A DNA stretch of 64,000 nt. Origin: Beutenbergia cavernae DSM 12333. Its GTDB lineage: Bacteria > Actinomycetota > Actinomycetes > Actinomycetales > Beutenbergiaceae. This document shows, piece after piece, positions 41,640 to 50,925 of this stretch. The notes below the pieces were generated by a model, which was not told the origin of the DNA, did no database searches, and worked only from the letters and a program-made list of their open reading frames with translations. The DNA is taken from the NCBI RefSeq assembly GCF_000023105.1, contig NC_012669.1:1959025-2023024 (forward strand), given 5' to 3'. Numbering within the stretch: position 1 is the first letter of the stretch; every line of letters starts with the position of its first letter. Position numbers and translations under genes: made by a program.

Positions 41640-42767
41640 GTGACGGATTACTACGAGGTCCTGGGCGTCAGCCGTGACGCGACGACCGAGGAGATCAAGA
41701 GGGCGTACCGCAAGCTCGCGCGGACGCACCACCCGGACGTCGCCGGGCCGGTCGAGGCCGAGCGGTTCAAGGACATCACGGCCGCGCACGAGGTCCTGTC
41801 CAACCCGGAGAAGCGTCGAGCCTACGACATGGGCGGGATGCCCGGGATGAACGGGATGGGCGGCGACGCCGGTGCCGGGTTCGCGTTCTCGGACATCTTC
41901 GAGACGTTCTTCAGCGCGGCGTCCGGCGGTCCGGCCGCCCGCGGGCCGGTGCCGCGGGCACGCCGTGGCCAGGACGCGCTCGTGCGGATCGACGTCGACC
42001 TCGCCGACGCCACGTTCGGCACGCACCGTGACCTCCAGGTCGAGACGGCCGTCATGTGCGGCACGTGCCACGGCACGTGCTCCCGCCCGGGCACCGGCCC
42101 GCGCACGTGCGACGTGTGCGGCGGGCGCGGCTCCGTGCAGCGGGTCGCGCGCTCGTTCCTCGGCCAGGTCATGACGACGCAGCGGTGCGACGCGTGCGGC
42201 GGCTTCGGCTCGACGATCCCGGACCCGTGCCCCGAGTGCGCCGGGGAGGGCCGGGTGCGGACCCGGCGCACCATCGGCCTCGACGTGCCCGCGGGCGTCG
42301 AGTCCGGGACCCGGATCAAGCTCACCGGCCAGGGCGAGGTCGGCCCCGGCGGAGGGCCCGCGGGCGACCTGTACGTCGAGATCCGGGAGCGGGCGCACCC
42401 GGTGTTCACCCGGCGCGGCGACGACCTGCACTGCACCATGGCGCTGCCGGTCACGGCGGCGGCGCTCGGCACGGTGCTCGAGCTCGAGACGCTCGACGGC
42501 GCCCAGCAGGTCGACATCCGCCCGGGGACGCAGCCCGAGCAGGTCGTGACGCTGCGCGGTCTCGGCGTCGGGCGGCTGCACGGCGGCGGGCGCGGCGACC
42601 TCCACGTGCACGTCGACGTCGAGGTGCCGACCCAGCTCGACGAGCGCCAGGAGCAGCTCCTGCGCGAGCTCGCCGCACTCCGCGGGGAGGAGCGCCCGGA
42701 GGCGCGCCTGGCGCCCGCCGGACCTGGGATGTTCGCCCGGCTGCGGGACAAGCTGGCGGGCCGCTGA
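41640..42767 (+). CDS. dnaJ: Chaperone DnaJ
   Basis: A 375-residue type I J-protein: J domain (3-66) with HPD in THHPDVAG, Gly/Met-rich region (67-85), zinc-binding centre (about 139-210) and two C-terminal substrate domains. The four zinc repeats read CGTCHGTC, CDVCGGRG, CDACGGFG and CPECAGEG; the first has Cys in place of the last Gly. It delivers clients to DnaK. It sits behind hrcA as in other Actinobacteria, which usually have a second dnaJ in the dnaK operon. GTG start. Confidence 0.95.
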   Translation: MTDYYEVLGVSRDATTEEIKRAYRKLARTHHPDVAGPVEAERFKDITAAHEVLSNPEKRRAYDMGGMPGMNGMGGDAGAGFAFSDIFETFFSAASGGPAARGPVPRARRGQDALVRIDVDLADATFGTHRDLQVETAVMCGTCHGTCSRPGTGPRTCDVCGGRGSVQRVARSFLGQVMTTQRCDACGGFGSTIPDPCPECAGEGRVRTRRTIGLDVPAGVESGTRIKLTGQGEVGPGGGPAGDLYVEIRERAHPVFTRRGDDLHCTMALPVTAAALGTVLELETLDGAQQVDIRPGTQPEQVVTLRGLGVGRLHGGGRGDLHVHVDVEVPTQLDERQEQLLRELAALRGEERPEARLAPAGPGMFARLRDKLAGR

Positions 42768-42798
42768 CGCGGCGGCCCTCGCCGTCGTCCACGCCCGC

Positions 42799-42844
42799 CA
42801 CGGTGCGCAAACACCGTGCCGCCACGCGAGCGTCTCGATAGACT
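42799..42844 (+). promoter_or_regulatory. Hairpin/inverted repeat and -10 box before phoH
   Basis: CACGGTG (42799-42805) and CACCGTG (42812-42818) are separated by six bases and lie where a -35 region would be for TAGACT (42839-42844). The repeat could be the terminator of hrcA-dnaJ or an operator of phoH-ybeY-era. No ribosome site is obvious close to the phoH ATG. Confidence 0.4.
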
Positions 42845-42890
42845 CGCAGCCCACCCCGACCGAGGAGATCCAGGGCCACCGGCCCCCACC

Positions 42891-44021
42891 ATGAGACGCA
42901 TCGTGCCCACCGACGCCACGGCCGACCGACCCGACGCGGCGGGCACGGCAGGGGCGTCGAACCCCCCGACCTCGCCGTCGGCGGAGGTCCGCCATCAGAT
43001 CACCGTTCCCGACGACGTCTCGATGGTCGCGCTGCTCGGCCGCCGCGACGAGGTGCTGCGCGCGATCGAGCGCGGTTTCCCCGCCGTCGACGTCCACGTG
43101 CGCGGCAACGTGGTGACGCTGATCGGCCGTCCGGGCGACGTCGCGCTCGCGGAGCGCCTGCTCGACGAGCTCACCGAGATCGCGGCGACCGCGCAGCCCC
43201 TCACGGCCGACGCCGTCGAGCGTGCCATCTCGATGCTCACGTCGCCGACGGCCGAGAGCCCCGCACGCGTGCTGACGATGAACATCCTGTCCAGCCGGGG
43301 TCGCACGATCCGCCCGAAGACCGTCGGTCAGAAGGAGTACGTCGAGGCGATCGACCGCAACACCGTGGTGTTCGGGATCGGCCCTGCCGGCACGGGCAAG
43401 ACGTACCTCGCCATGGCAAAGGCCGTCCAGGCGCTGCAGTCGAAGCAGGTCAACCGCATCCTGCTCACGCGGCCGGCCGTGGAGGCGGGCGAACGCCTCG
43501 GCTTCCTGCCCGGCACGCTCAACGACAAGATCGACCCGTACCTGCGTCCGCTGTACGACGCGCTGCACGACATGATCGACCCGGACACGATCCCTCGTCT
43601 GATGGCGGCCGGCACGATCGAGGTGGCGCCTCTCGCCTACATGCGTGGTAGAACGCTCAACGATGCTTTTATCATTCTTGACGAAGCGCAGAACACCTCG
43701 GCCGAGCAGATGAAGATGTTCCTCACGCGGCTCGGGTTCGGCTCGAAGATGGTCGTCACGGGCGACGTCACCCAGGTCGACCTGCCCGCCGGGACGCACT
43801 CCGGCCTCCGCGTCGTCCAGGACATCCTCGACCAGATCGACGACGTCGCGTTCTGCCGCCTGACGTCGGCCGACGTCGTCCGCCACCGTCTCGTGGGCGA
43901 CATCATCGACGCGTACGCCCGCTGGGACGAGAGCGAGGGCCACCACCTGCCGCCCCAGCCGCGCGGCCGCAGCGCCGCGCCACGCCGGGCGCCACGCAGC
44001 TCCGGGGAGGCTCCGGCGTGA
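42891..44021 (+). CDS. PhoH-like ATPase (YbeZ type)
   Basis: A 376-residue P-loop ATPase with a KH-like N-terminal region ([29 protein letters not shown], about 62-90), Walker A GPAGTGKT (about 165-172) and Walker [13 protein letters not shown] (about 258-269). It is linked to ribosome/rRNA quality control with YbeY, encoded next with a four-base overlap. An odd 47-bp AT-rich stretch of rare codons covers the Walker B region (separate entry). The ATG at 42891 is chosen; GTG 42903 is in frame. Confidence 0.93.
   Translation: MRRIVPTDATADRPDAAGTAGASNPPTSPSAEVRHQITVPDDVSMVALLGRRDEVLRAIERGFPAVDVHVRGNVVTLIGRPGDVALAERLLDELTEIAATAQPLTADAVERAISMLTSPTAESPARVLTMNILSSRGRTIRPKTVGQKEYVEAIDRNTVVFGIGPAGTGKTYLAMAKAVQALQSKQVNRILLTRPAVEAGERLGFLPGTLNDKIDPYLRPLYDALHDMIDPDTIPRLMAAGTIEVAPLAYMRGRTLNDAFIILDEAQNTSAEQMKMFLTRLGFGSKMVVTGDVTQVDLPAGTHSGLRVVQDILDQIDDVAFCRLTSADVVRHRLVGDIIDAYARWDESEGHHLPPQPRGRSAAPRRAPRSSGEAPA
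43644..43690 (+). other. AT-rich rare-codon patch inside phoH
   Basis: In a gene that otherwise uses G/C-ending codons almost everywhere, the codons here include CGT, GGT, AGA, GAT, GCT, TTT, ATT, CTT and GAA. The stretch has 22 G/C of 47; the core 43661-43681 has 7 of 21. It encodes the conserved Walker B segment [16 protein letters not shown]. The core contains TATCAT, which could pass for a -10 box. Confidence 0.7.
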
Positions 44022-44470
44022 GCACCGAGGTCAGCAACGAGTCGCCGGTCACCGTCGACGAGGCCGAGTTCGCGGCGCTGGCGCGCTACGTGCTCGACCA
44101 GCTGCACGTGCACCCCCAGGCCGAGCTGTCGATCCTCTTCGTGGACATCCCGGCGATGTCCGACCTCCACGAGCGCTGGATGGACGAGCCGGGGCCGACG
44201 GACGTGCTGTCGTTCCCGATGGACGAGCTGCGGCCGGGGCGCGACGACGCGCCGTCCGGCCCGGGAGTCCTCGGCGACGTCGTCCTGTGCCCTGAGGTCG
44301 CCGCCGAGCAGGCGCGGACCGCCGGGCACAGCACCGAGGAGGAGCTCCTGCTCCTCACGACGCACGGGATCCTCCACCTCCTCGGCTTCGACCACGCCGA
44401 GCCGGACGAGGAACGTGAGATGTTCGACCTCCAGCGCAAGCTGCTGCTGACCTTCCTCGCCGGGCGGTGA
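44018..44470 (+). CDS. ybeY: Endoribonuclease YbeY
   Basis: A 150-residue protein with the zinc-binding motif [11 protein letters not shown] (about 110-120) and the conserved [11 protein letters not shown] (about 65-75). YbeY takes part in 16S rRNA 3' maturation and 70S quality control with a PhoH-type ATPase and Era, the genes on either side. The GTG start overlaps phoH and its stop overlaps the era start, both by four bases. Confidence 0.96.
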   Translation: MSTEVSNESPVTVDEAEFAALARYVLDQLHVHPQAELSILFVDIPAMSDLHERWMDEPGPTDVLSFPMDELRPGRDDAPSGPGVLGDVVLCPEVAAEQARTAGHSTEEELLLLTTHGILHLLGFDHAEPDEEREMFDLQRKLLLTFLAGR

Positions 44471-45414
44471 GCGGCATGCCAGCGGGGTCGCTCGTCAGCC
44501 CCGACGTCCCCGAAGGCTTCCGGGCCGGCTTCGCGAGCGTCGTCGGCCGCCCGAACGCCGGGAAATCCACGCTCGTCAACGCCCTGGTCGGGACGAAGGT
44601 GGCGATCACGTCCGGCCGGCCGCAGACCACGCGCCACACGGTGCGCGGCATCGTGCACCTCCCCGACGGGCAGCTCGTGCTGGTGGACACGCCGGGGCTG
44701 CACCGGCCGCGCACGCTGCTCGGACGCCGTCTCAACGACCTCGTGCTCGCGACCCTCGCCGAGGTGGACGTCATCGCGTTCTGCCTGCCGGCCGACCAGA
44801 AGGTCGGCCCCGGCGACGCGTACATCGCGCGTCAGCTCGAGGACGTGCGGACCCCCGTCGTCGCGCTCGCCACGAAGGCCGCGACGGTGTCGCGCCAGCG
44901 GCTCGTCACGCACCTGGCCGAGATCGACCGGCTCGGACGGTGGGCGGACATCGTGCCCGTCTCGGCGACCGAGCAGTACCAGGTCGACGTCGTCACCGAC
45001 GTCCTGCTCGGCCACCTGCCCGAGAGCCCGCCGCTCTACCCGGACGGCGAGCTGACCGACGAGCCCGAGCACGTCATGGTCGCCGAGCTCGTCCGGGAGG
45101 CGGCGCTCGAGGGCGTCCGCGACGAGCTGCCGCACTCGCTCGCCGTCGTCGTCGACGAGATCGTGGAGCGACCGGGCAAGGAGGACGGCGCGGGCTCCGG
45201 CCTGCTGGACGTCCGGGTCAACATCTTCGTGGAGCGGGACAGCCAGAAGGCGATCGTCATCGGCGCGAAGGGCTCCCGGTTGCGGGACGTCGGGACGACG
45301 GCGCGTCACGGCATCGAGGCGCTGCTCGGTGCCCGGGTGTTCCTGGACCTGCGGGTGAAGGTCGCCAAGGATTGGCAGCGTGACCCGAAACAGCTCGAGC
45401 GGCTCGGTTTCTGA
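44467..45414 (+). CDS. era: GTPase Era
   Basis: A 315-residue GTPase: G1 [10 protein letters not shown]2-like [14 protein letters not shown]3 VDTPGLH and G5 VPVSAT, then a C-terminal KH domain with [18 protein letters not shown] (about 258-275). The G4 site, normally NKxD or TKxD, reads TKAA (about 137-140), so the Asp that gives guanine specificity is missing. It binds the 3' end of 16S rRNA during 30S maturation. Homologues often start a few codons later than GTG 44467; ATG 44476 is an alternative. Confidence 0.93.
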   Translation: MSGMPAGSLVSPDVPEGFRAGFASVVGRPNAGKSTLVNALVGTKVAITSGRPQTTRHTVRGIVHLPDGQLVLVDTPGLHRPRTLLGRRLNDLVLATLAEVDVIAFCLPADQKVGPGDAYIARQLEDVRTPVVALATKAATVSRQRLVTHLAEIDRLGRWADIVPVSATEQYQVDVVTDVLLGHLPESPPLYPDGELTDEPEHVMVAELVREAALEGVRDELPHSLAVVVDEIVERPGKEDGAGSGLLDVRVNIFVERDSQKAIVIGAKGSRLRDVGTTARHGIEALLGARVFLDLRVKVAKDWQRDPKQLERLGF

Positions 45415-45452
45415 CCGTCGGGGGCGAGGATGACGGATCAGGGGAGGGTCGT

Positions 45453-47012
45453 GTGCTGAGACGGACGACCGGGCTGCGGGAGCGGGCGGCGCGCGCGCTC
45501 GGACGCGTCCCGGTGAAGGGCGTGGCGATCGTCGCCGTCGTCGTCGTCGCGCTGGGCGCCGCCGGCGCCCTCGCCGGGCCGTCCTGGCGGCCCAAGCCGC
45601 TCACCGTGACGGCCGACCCCGAGACCCCGGACCCCGCCGTCGGCGACCCCGTGGCGCCGGCCGTCGTCGGCACGTACCCGACGACGTCGCGGCTCGTCGA
45701 GGTGCAGCTCGACGGCGCGCAGGTGGCGGCCGAGATCATGGAGCCGATCGGTGCGGCGGGGCTGCTGCCGGGAGTCGTCTTCCTGCACGGCGCGGGCACC
45801 GGGCACCACACGGCGTTCACGGAGCAGGCGAGGGCGCTCGCGAGCGCGGGGATCGTGGCACTGGTCCCGGACAAGCGGCTCGACACGTACACGACCAACG
45901 AGCGCGACTACGTGGCGATGGCTCGGGACTACCACGCCTCCGTGGAGGCTGTCCGTGCGCTCCCCGGTGTGGACCCCGACCGGGTCGGGATCTACGGCGA
46001 GAGCGAGGGGGCCTGGATCGCGCCCGTGCTCGCCGCCGAGGATCCGGCCATCGACTTCATGGCGCTCATCTCCGCGCCGGTGGTCGCTCCGCGTGTCCAG
46101 GCGGCGTTCGCGACCGACTCCTACCTGCGCAACGTCGGTGTGCCGCCGGGGCTCATGCGGGCGATCCCGCGGGCGACGGGCGTCCACGTGCCCGGTGGCG
46201 GCTTCGACTACGTGGACTTCGACGCCACGCCCTACATGACCCGCGTCACGCAGCCGGTGTTCATGGCCTACGGGACCGACGACGCCTCGATGCCCATCGT
46301 CCAGGGACCCCTGCAGGTCATGGACCAGGTCGCCGGGGGCAGCGACTCCGTGCTCCTGCGCTACTACGCCGGCGCGAACCACGGGATCCGGTACGGCAGC
46401 TCGACCGGACCGCTCGTCGAGGAGTTCCTCGAGGGTCTGGCGCGCTGGATGCTCGACCCCGTGGGCACCACGCAGCTGGGCCCGCAGATCGCCGGCGACA
46501 CGCCCGTCCAGCGCTACGTCGCCGACGTCGTCCCGACCCCCCGCTGGTTCGCCGACGGTCAGATGCTCGTGTGGACGACGCTCGGGGCCGTGCTCGTGCT
46601 CGCCCTCGGGCCCATCCTCTGGGGCGCCGCGCGCCTCGTGGCGCGCATCCGGGGCCGCGCCGCGCACACGCTCCCGCCGCCCTTGGCCCGCCGCTCCGGA
46701 ACGTTCGCGGCGGTGACGCTGGGCACCGTCGTCGTGCTCCTGGGGTACGTCTACCAGATCGCCCAGCTCGCGCTGAACTACCGCCAGAACGACCTGTTCG
46801 TGTGGGGCGGCTGGGTGGCGCTGCAGGCTCTCGGCGTCGCCGCAGCGGCTCTCGGCGTCGTCTCCGTCGGGGCGGCTGTCAGGACGCTGCGCACGGGCGG
46901 TGTGCGGGCCTTCGGCGTCGTCGGTGGGCTCGGGTGGCTGTGCGTGCACCTGGGCTCCGCCGCCCTGCTGCTCGTCGCCGCCTACTGGGGGGTGTACTCA
47001 CCGCTCTGGTGA
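45453..47012 (+). CDS. Membrane-bound alpha/beta hydrolase with extra C-terminal membrane domain
   Basis: A 519-residue protein. One membrane segment (about 24-42) is followed by an extracytoplasmic alpha/beta hydrolase: PGVVFLHGAGTGHHTAFTEQARALASAG (oxyanion loop), elbow YGESEGAW (Ser about 184), FMAYGTDDASMP (acid) and GANHGIRYG (His). After residue 360 come four more hydrophobic segments. It resembles prolyl-oligopeptidase/dienelactone-hydrolase-type enzymes with a transmembrane tail. The substrate is unknown. It starts the plus-strand block leading to the kinase cluster, 15 bases before a beta-propeller gene. Confidence 0.82.
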   Translation: MLRRTTGLRERAARALGRVPVKGVAIVAVVVVALGAAGALAGPSWRPKPLTVTADPETPDPAVGDPVAPAVVGTYPTTSRLVEVQLDGAQVAAEIMEPIGAAGLLPGVVFLHGAGTGHHTAFTEQARALASAGIVALVPDKRLDTYTTNERDYVAMARDYHASVEAVRALPGVDPDRVGIYGESEGAWIAPVLAAEDPAIDFMALISAPVVAPRVQAAFATDSYLRNVGVPPGLMRAIPRATGVHVPGGGFDYVDFDATPYMTRVTQPVFMAYGTDDASMPIVQGPLQVMDQVAGGSDSVLLRYYAGANHGIRYGSSTGPLVEEFLEGLARWMLDPVGTTQLGPQIAGDTPVQRYVADVVPTPRWFADGQMLVWTTLGAVLVLALGPILWGAARLVARIRGRAAHTLPPPLARRSGTFAAVTLGTVVVLLGYVYQIAQLALNYRQNDLFVWGGWVALQALGVAAAALGVVSVGAAVRTLRTGGVRAFGVVGGLGWLCVHLGSAALLLVAAYWGVYSPLW

Positions 47013-47026
47013 GGGACGATCGTGGG

Positions 47027-48337
47027 GTGAACCCCCGCGGGGACGTCGAGTTCGACCTCGACCTGGCGGGCGCCGAGGACGCCGGGCGCGCTCGTTCGCG
47101 CGCGGGCGGCACCGGCGGGGGTGGTCCGGAACCGTCGCGGCTCGCCCCGGTCCTCGGCTGGGGCACGGTAGCCGTGGTCCTTGCCGTCGTGGGCGTCGCG
47201 TTCCTGCCGACGCCCCCCGACAGCGTCGACCATCTCGTGGCGGACCTCTCACGCCGTCCGGACCTGGTGTGGGAGAGCGTGGCGCGTGACGCCACGAGCG
47301 CTGACGCGTTCCTGGCCCCCGACGCCGTGGTGACGTGGGGGCCGGGCGGCGTGGCCGCGTACGAGCTCGACACCGGTGCCGAACGCTGGCGTCTGGAGGA
47401 GCACGTCGAGTCGTGCGGCGTCGGGGCGCGCGAGGTCGTCGCGTGCCTCGTGGGGGCGGGTCTCGGGAGCCAGGACCGCGAGGTCCTCACCGTCGACGTC
47501 GCGACGGGCGAGACGCAGCGGCGCGACGGCGAGCACGTCGTCGTCGTGGACACGGTGCCGGGCCGGGTGGTGCGGACCGTGGAACTCCGGATGGACCGGA
47601 TCGGGTCGGCCACCGTGGAGAGCAGGGGCCTGGTGGGGGAGCCGGAGTGGTCGGTGGTGGTCCCCTCGCCGGGCACCTCCCCGGCGTCGATGTCGACGGC
47701 CGGCGGGCTCGTCGTCGTGTCGGGCGAGGCAGCTCTCGCCCTCGACGCCGACGACGGCACCTGGCTCGACCCGGCTCACCTGCAGACGGCGAACGGCGGC
47801 ACGGTGTGGGCGGCGTCCCGGCCGGGCGGGCCGGTCCTCGTGCACGGGATGGACGGTTCCGCCCTGGGTCAGCTGCCGCGCGGTGCGCTGCTGCCCGCGC
47901 TCGACGGGGCACCCGGCCGGGCACCGCACTTCCTCATCGACGCCGACGGGACGGTCGTGACCGACGAGTACGGGACAGTGCTCTGGCGCACGGACGAGGC
48001 GCTCGAGCAGGTCATCAGCGTGGGCGGTGTCGTCCTGCTCGTCCGACCGGGCGGCGGCGTGGACGCACGCGACGCGCGGGACGGTCGCGAGCTGTGGACC
48101 CGCGAGCCGGTCTCGGGCTGGTCGCCGCGGTGGACGGACGGCCGGTTGCTCGGGGCGACGACGCCGAGCCGGCACGGGTCGAGGCTGGTGGTCATCGATC
48201 CGCGGTCGGGGGCGGAGAGGTGGTCGCTCGACCTCGACGGCGGATGGGTCGTCGACATCTCACCAGCCGGGTACGTGCTCGTCGAACACGTCGACTCGTT
48301 CACCGTGTGGCGACTCCCGTCAGGGTGGTCCGCCTGA
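47027..48337 (+). CDS. Membrane-anchored PQQ-like beta-propeller protein
   Basis: A 436-residue protein: short cytoplasmic acidic N-terminus, one membrane segment (about 43-62), then blades with the PQQ-like pattern DxxTGAERWRLEEHV, DDGTWLDPAHL, YGTVLWRTDEAL, DARDGRELWTREPVSG and DPRSGAERWSLDLDGGWV. Such propellers act as binding scaffolds outside the membrane. GTG 47027 has GAGGGA upstream; GTG 47009, overlapping the previous stop, is also possible. It is next to the phosphatase/kinase genes, so it may be part of that system. Confidence 0.8.
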   Translation: MNPRGDVEFDLDLAGAEDAGRARSRAGGTGGGGPEPSRLAPVLGWGTVAVVLAVVGVAFLPTPPDSVDHLVADLSRRPDLVWESVARDATSADAFLAPDAVVTWGPGGVAAYELDTGAERWRLEEHVESCGVGAREVVACLVGAGLGSQDREVLTVDVATGETQRRDGEHVVVVDTVPGRVVRTVELRMDRIGSATVESRGLVGEPEWSVVVPSPGTSPASMSTAGGLVVVSGEAALALDADDGTWLDPAHLQTANGGTVWAASRPGGPVLVHGMDGSALGQLPRGALLPALDGAPGRAPHFLIDADGTVVTDEYGTVLWRTDEALEQVISVGGVVLLVRPGGGVDARDARDGRELWTREPVSGWSPRWTDGRLLGATTPSRHGSRLVVIDPRSGAERWSLDLDGGWVVDISPAGYVLVEHVDSFTVWRLPSGWSA

Positions 48338-48343
48338 CCGAAC

Positions 48344-48349
48344 TAGGAT
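48344..48349 (+). promoter_or_regulatory. -10 box (TAGGAT) of the PP2C/FHA/kinase block
   Basis: TAGGAT lies seven bases after the stop of the beta-propeller gene and 31 before the PP2C ATG, with GAGGAGGA at 48367-48374. It is a good candidate for the main promoter of the block. Confidence 0.5.
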
Positions 48350-48379
48350 TTCGCCCAGGCAACGGCGAGGAGGACCGGC

Positions 48380-49234
48380 ATGGCGACGGCCTGGGGTGCC
48401 GCCACCGACACGGGGGGCGTGCGCACCGTCAACGAGGACGCCGTCCTCGCCCTACCCCCGGTGTTCCTGGTCGCGGACGGGATGGGCGGGCACGAGAAGG
48501 GTGAGATGGCGTCGGCGGCGGTCGTCGAGGCGTTCACCGACCTCGCGCACGACCTCCTGCGGCGCGGCGCCGCCGAGCCCGCGCGACCCGACGACGTCCG
48601 GCGCGCCGTCGAGCACGCGCGCGAGCTCATCCGCGAGAGCGTGGACCGGCTCGACCCCGCCCATGCGCGGAAGGTCGTGGCGGGGACCACCGTGTCCGGG
48701 GCGATCCTCACGGAGCAGGCGGGGACGCCGTACTGGCTCGTCTTCAACATCGGCGACTCGCGCGTGTACCGGCTCGCGGGTGACGACTTCGAACAGGTCA
48801 GCGTGGACCACTCGGTCGTCCAGGAGCTCGTCGACGCGGGAGCGATCGACCGGTCCGAGGCGGACCACCACCCGCAGCGGAACGTCATCACGCGCGCCAT
48901 CGGCACCGGCGCGGCGGGGGAGGCGGACTTCTGGATGCTCCCGTGCGGCGAGCACGACCGGCTGATGATGTGCTCCGACGGCCTGACGGGTGAGCTACGC
49001 GTCCCGGAGATCGCCGCGGTGCTGCGCGCCGTGCCGCGTCCGGAGCGGGCGGCCGCGGACCTGCTGTCCCGGGCCGTGCGGGGTGGAGCGGGGGACAACG
49101 TCACGGTGCTCGTCGTGGACTCCGGCGGCGCGGCGTGGCACGCTGCCACGTCCACCGCCCCGCGGTCCGACGGCGCGGACGAGAACGAGGACACGATCCC
49201 CCGGGAGCCCCAGAAAGAGGTGACTGTGTCATGA
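48380..49234 (+). CDS. PP2C-family Ser/Thr protein phosphatase
   Basis: A 284-residue PPM phosphatase: [21 protein letters not shown] at the start, [15 protein letters not shown] (metal-binding Asp and Gly, about 33-47), [19 protein letters not shown] and [10 protein letters not shown] (second metal Asp). It removes phosphate from proteins phosphorylated by the kinase two genes downstream. Its stop codon overlaps the ATG of the FHA gene. GAGGAGGA precedes the start by five bases. Confidence 0.94.
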   Translation: MATAWGAATDTGGVRTVNEDAVLALPPVFLVADGMGGHEKGEMASAAVVEAFTDLAHDLLRRGAAEPARPDDVRRAVEHARELIRESVDRLDPAHARKVVAGTTVSGAILTEQAGTPYWLVFNIGDSRVYRLAGDDFEQVSVDHSVVQELVDAGAIDRSEADHHPQRNVITRAIGTGAAGEADFWMLPCGEHDRLMMCSDGLTGELRVPEIAAVLRAVPRPERAAADLLSRAVRGGAGDNVTVLVVDSGGAAWHAATSTAPRSDGADENEDTIPREPQKEVTVS

Positions 49235-50925
49235 GGCCACGAACGTACGTGCCCGGCACGTGGACGGCGATGGTGGCACCGCAGGCGGTGGTGGTGCTCG
49301 ACCCGAGCGTTGCCCCGCTGACGGTGCTGCGCGTCTGGGACGAGGTGGAGGCGGGCTCGGACGTCACGTCGTGGGTCGAGCTGCTCGCCGGAGGTGGGCT
49401 CGCCGCCCTGCCCGCGTTCGCGCTCGTCCAGGTCACCCCGGACGGGGTGCGGGCGCTCCTGCGCGGGGACCTCGTGGTGGAGATCGACGGTCACTCGCTG
49501 GACGCGCGCGACGTCGCGACGTGGCGGGAGCAGCTGGCGCCGGAGGGCCGGGAGATCGTGGTGCGGACGCCGGAGGCGGCCGACGGCGTGGGTGACCTGC
49601 CCCTCGAGGCCGGCGTGGTTCGCGCGGCCCAGGTGCAGTACACGGTCACCGTGCGACCGACGCGCACCGTCGCCGCGCCTCTGCTCGTGCCTGCCGAGCT
49701 CGACGCCGACGGCGCAAGCGCAGTGGAGCCGGAGAGCGACGACGCGTCGGTGGACGCGACCGACGGGGCGACGACGGCGCTCGGTGCGGCGGGCGCGGTG
49801 ACGGAGACGCTTCCCCCGGTCACTGCCGTGCCGTTCCCGGCCGTCCCCGCACCCGAGGAGCCCGTCGCCGGGCCGGAGGCCGAGGCGGAATCCGTCGACG
49901 CCGTCGAGGCGGTGGCCGACGGCGAGCCGGAGCCCGAGCGCGACGCGGAGGGCGAGAGCGAGCTCGAGGCCGAGGCGGAGGCAGAGGTCGAGCCGGAACC
50001 CGAGCCCGAGGTCGAGCCGGAGCCCGAGGCCGAACCGGAGCCGGAGCCGGAGCCGGAGCCCGAGAACGAACCGGAGCCGGAGTCGGAGCCGGAGCCCGAG
50101 AACGAGTCGGAACCCGAGCCCGCGTTCGAGTCGGAACTCGACGTCGAGCTCGACTCGGAGTCCGAGACCGAGCTCGAGGCCGTGCCGGAGCCGGAGCCGG
50201 AGCCGGAGCCTGTCGAGCTGGAGCCCGAGACCGAGCCGGAGCCCGCGGACCCGGAGGTCAGCGAGGACACGTTCGCCAGCTACGACCCGGACGACGTCGA
50301 TGAGGGGGCCGAGTCGACGATCATGGTCGGCTCTCTCCCGAAGGCCGCGGCGCCCGGCGCGATGATCGACTCCGTGCCCGCGGCTCCCGCGCCGGTGCCC
50401 GGTGCGCCGCCGCTCCCGACGCCGCCGCCCAAGCCGTCCGACGCGCCCGCCGCGGCCGCCGGCGGCGATCACGACGGCCAGACCCTGCTCGCCGAGGAGC
50501 TCCCGGAACGTCAGGGCGGCGGCGTCGGTCCCGCTCCGGAGCCGGAGAGCGCGGCACCGCCGGCATACGTCCTGTCGTTCGCCCACGGCGCGCGGGTCGA
50601 CCTGGACCGGCCGGTCCTCGTCGGTCGCGCGCCGGAGTCCCCGCGCTTCGACGGACCGACCCCGCCGCGGCTCGTCCCGGTGCCGAGCCCGGAGCAGGAC
50701 ATCTCGCGCACGCACGCCGAGATCCGGGTCGAGGGCGGCTACGTCATCGTCACCGACCTGCGGTCGACGAACGGCACCGTGGTGACGCGTCCGGGTCAGC
50801 CCGCCCAGCGACTGCACCCCGGTGAGGGTGTGCCGATCCCGGTGGGCACGGAGGTCGACCTGGGCGACGGCGCGATCATCACCCTCGAGCGGGGTGCCGG
50901 CGGTCCGGCCCACGACGGGCGATGA
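49231..50925 (+). CDS. FHA domain protein with long acidic Glu-Pro linker
   Basis: A 564-residue protein. Residues 1-150 form a globular N-terminal domain ([23 protein letters not shown]) of unknown type; residues about 205-355 are an extreme Glu/Pro/Asp-rich region with repeated EPEPEPE text; and residues about 450-560 are an FHA domain ([34 protein letters not shown]). FHA domains bind phosphothreonine, so this is a probable adaptor for the kinase. ATG overlaps the PP2C stop and its own stop overlaps the kinase start. Confidence 0.92.
   Translation: MRPRTYVPGTWTAMVAPQAVVVLDPSVAPLTVLRVWDEVEAGSDVTSWVELLAGGGLAALPAFALVQVTPDGVRALLRGDLVVEIDGHSLDARDVATWREQLAPEGREIVVRTPEAADGVGDLPLEAGVVRAAQVQYTVTVRPTRTVAAPLLVPAELDADGASAVEPESDDASVDATDGATTALGAAGAVTETLPPVTAVPFPAVPAPEEPVAGPEAEAESVDAVEAVADGEPEPERDAEGESELEAEAEAEVEPEPEPEVEPEPEAEPEPEPEPEPENEPEPESEPEPENESEPEPAFESELDVELDSESETELEAVPEPEPEPEPVELEPETEPEPADPEVSEDTFASYDPDDVDEGAESTIMVGSLPKAAAPGAMIDSVPAAPAPVPGAPPLPTPPPKPSDAPAAAAGGDHDGQTLLAEELPERQGGGVGPAPEPESAAPPAYVLSFAHGARVDLDRPVLVGRAPESPRFDGPTPPRLVPVPSPEQDISRTHAEIRVEGGYVIVTDLRSTNGTVVTRPGQPAQRLHPGEGVPIPVGTEVDLGDGAIITLERGAGGPAHDGR

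Noticed and set aside
39462..43946. Very long open frame on the minus strand opposite hrcA, dnaJ and phoH
   Set aside because: It comes from high GC and the scarcity of stop codons in the frame antisense to real genes; only its last part (39462-40346, DUF3097) has protein-family text.
49830..50260. Glu-Pro repeat DNA in the FHA gene as a separate repeat element
   Set aside because: It is in frame and encodes a low-complexity acidic linker; similar linkers occur in other envelope and signalling proteins, so it is part of the gene.
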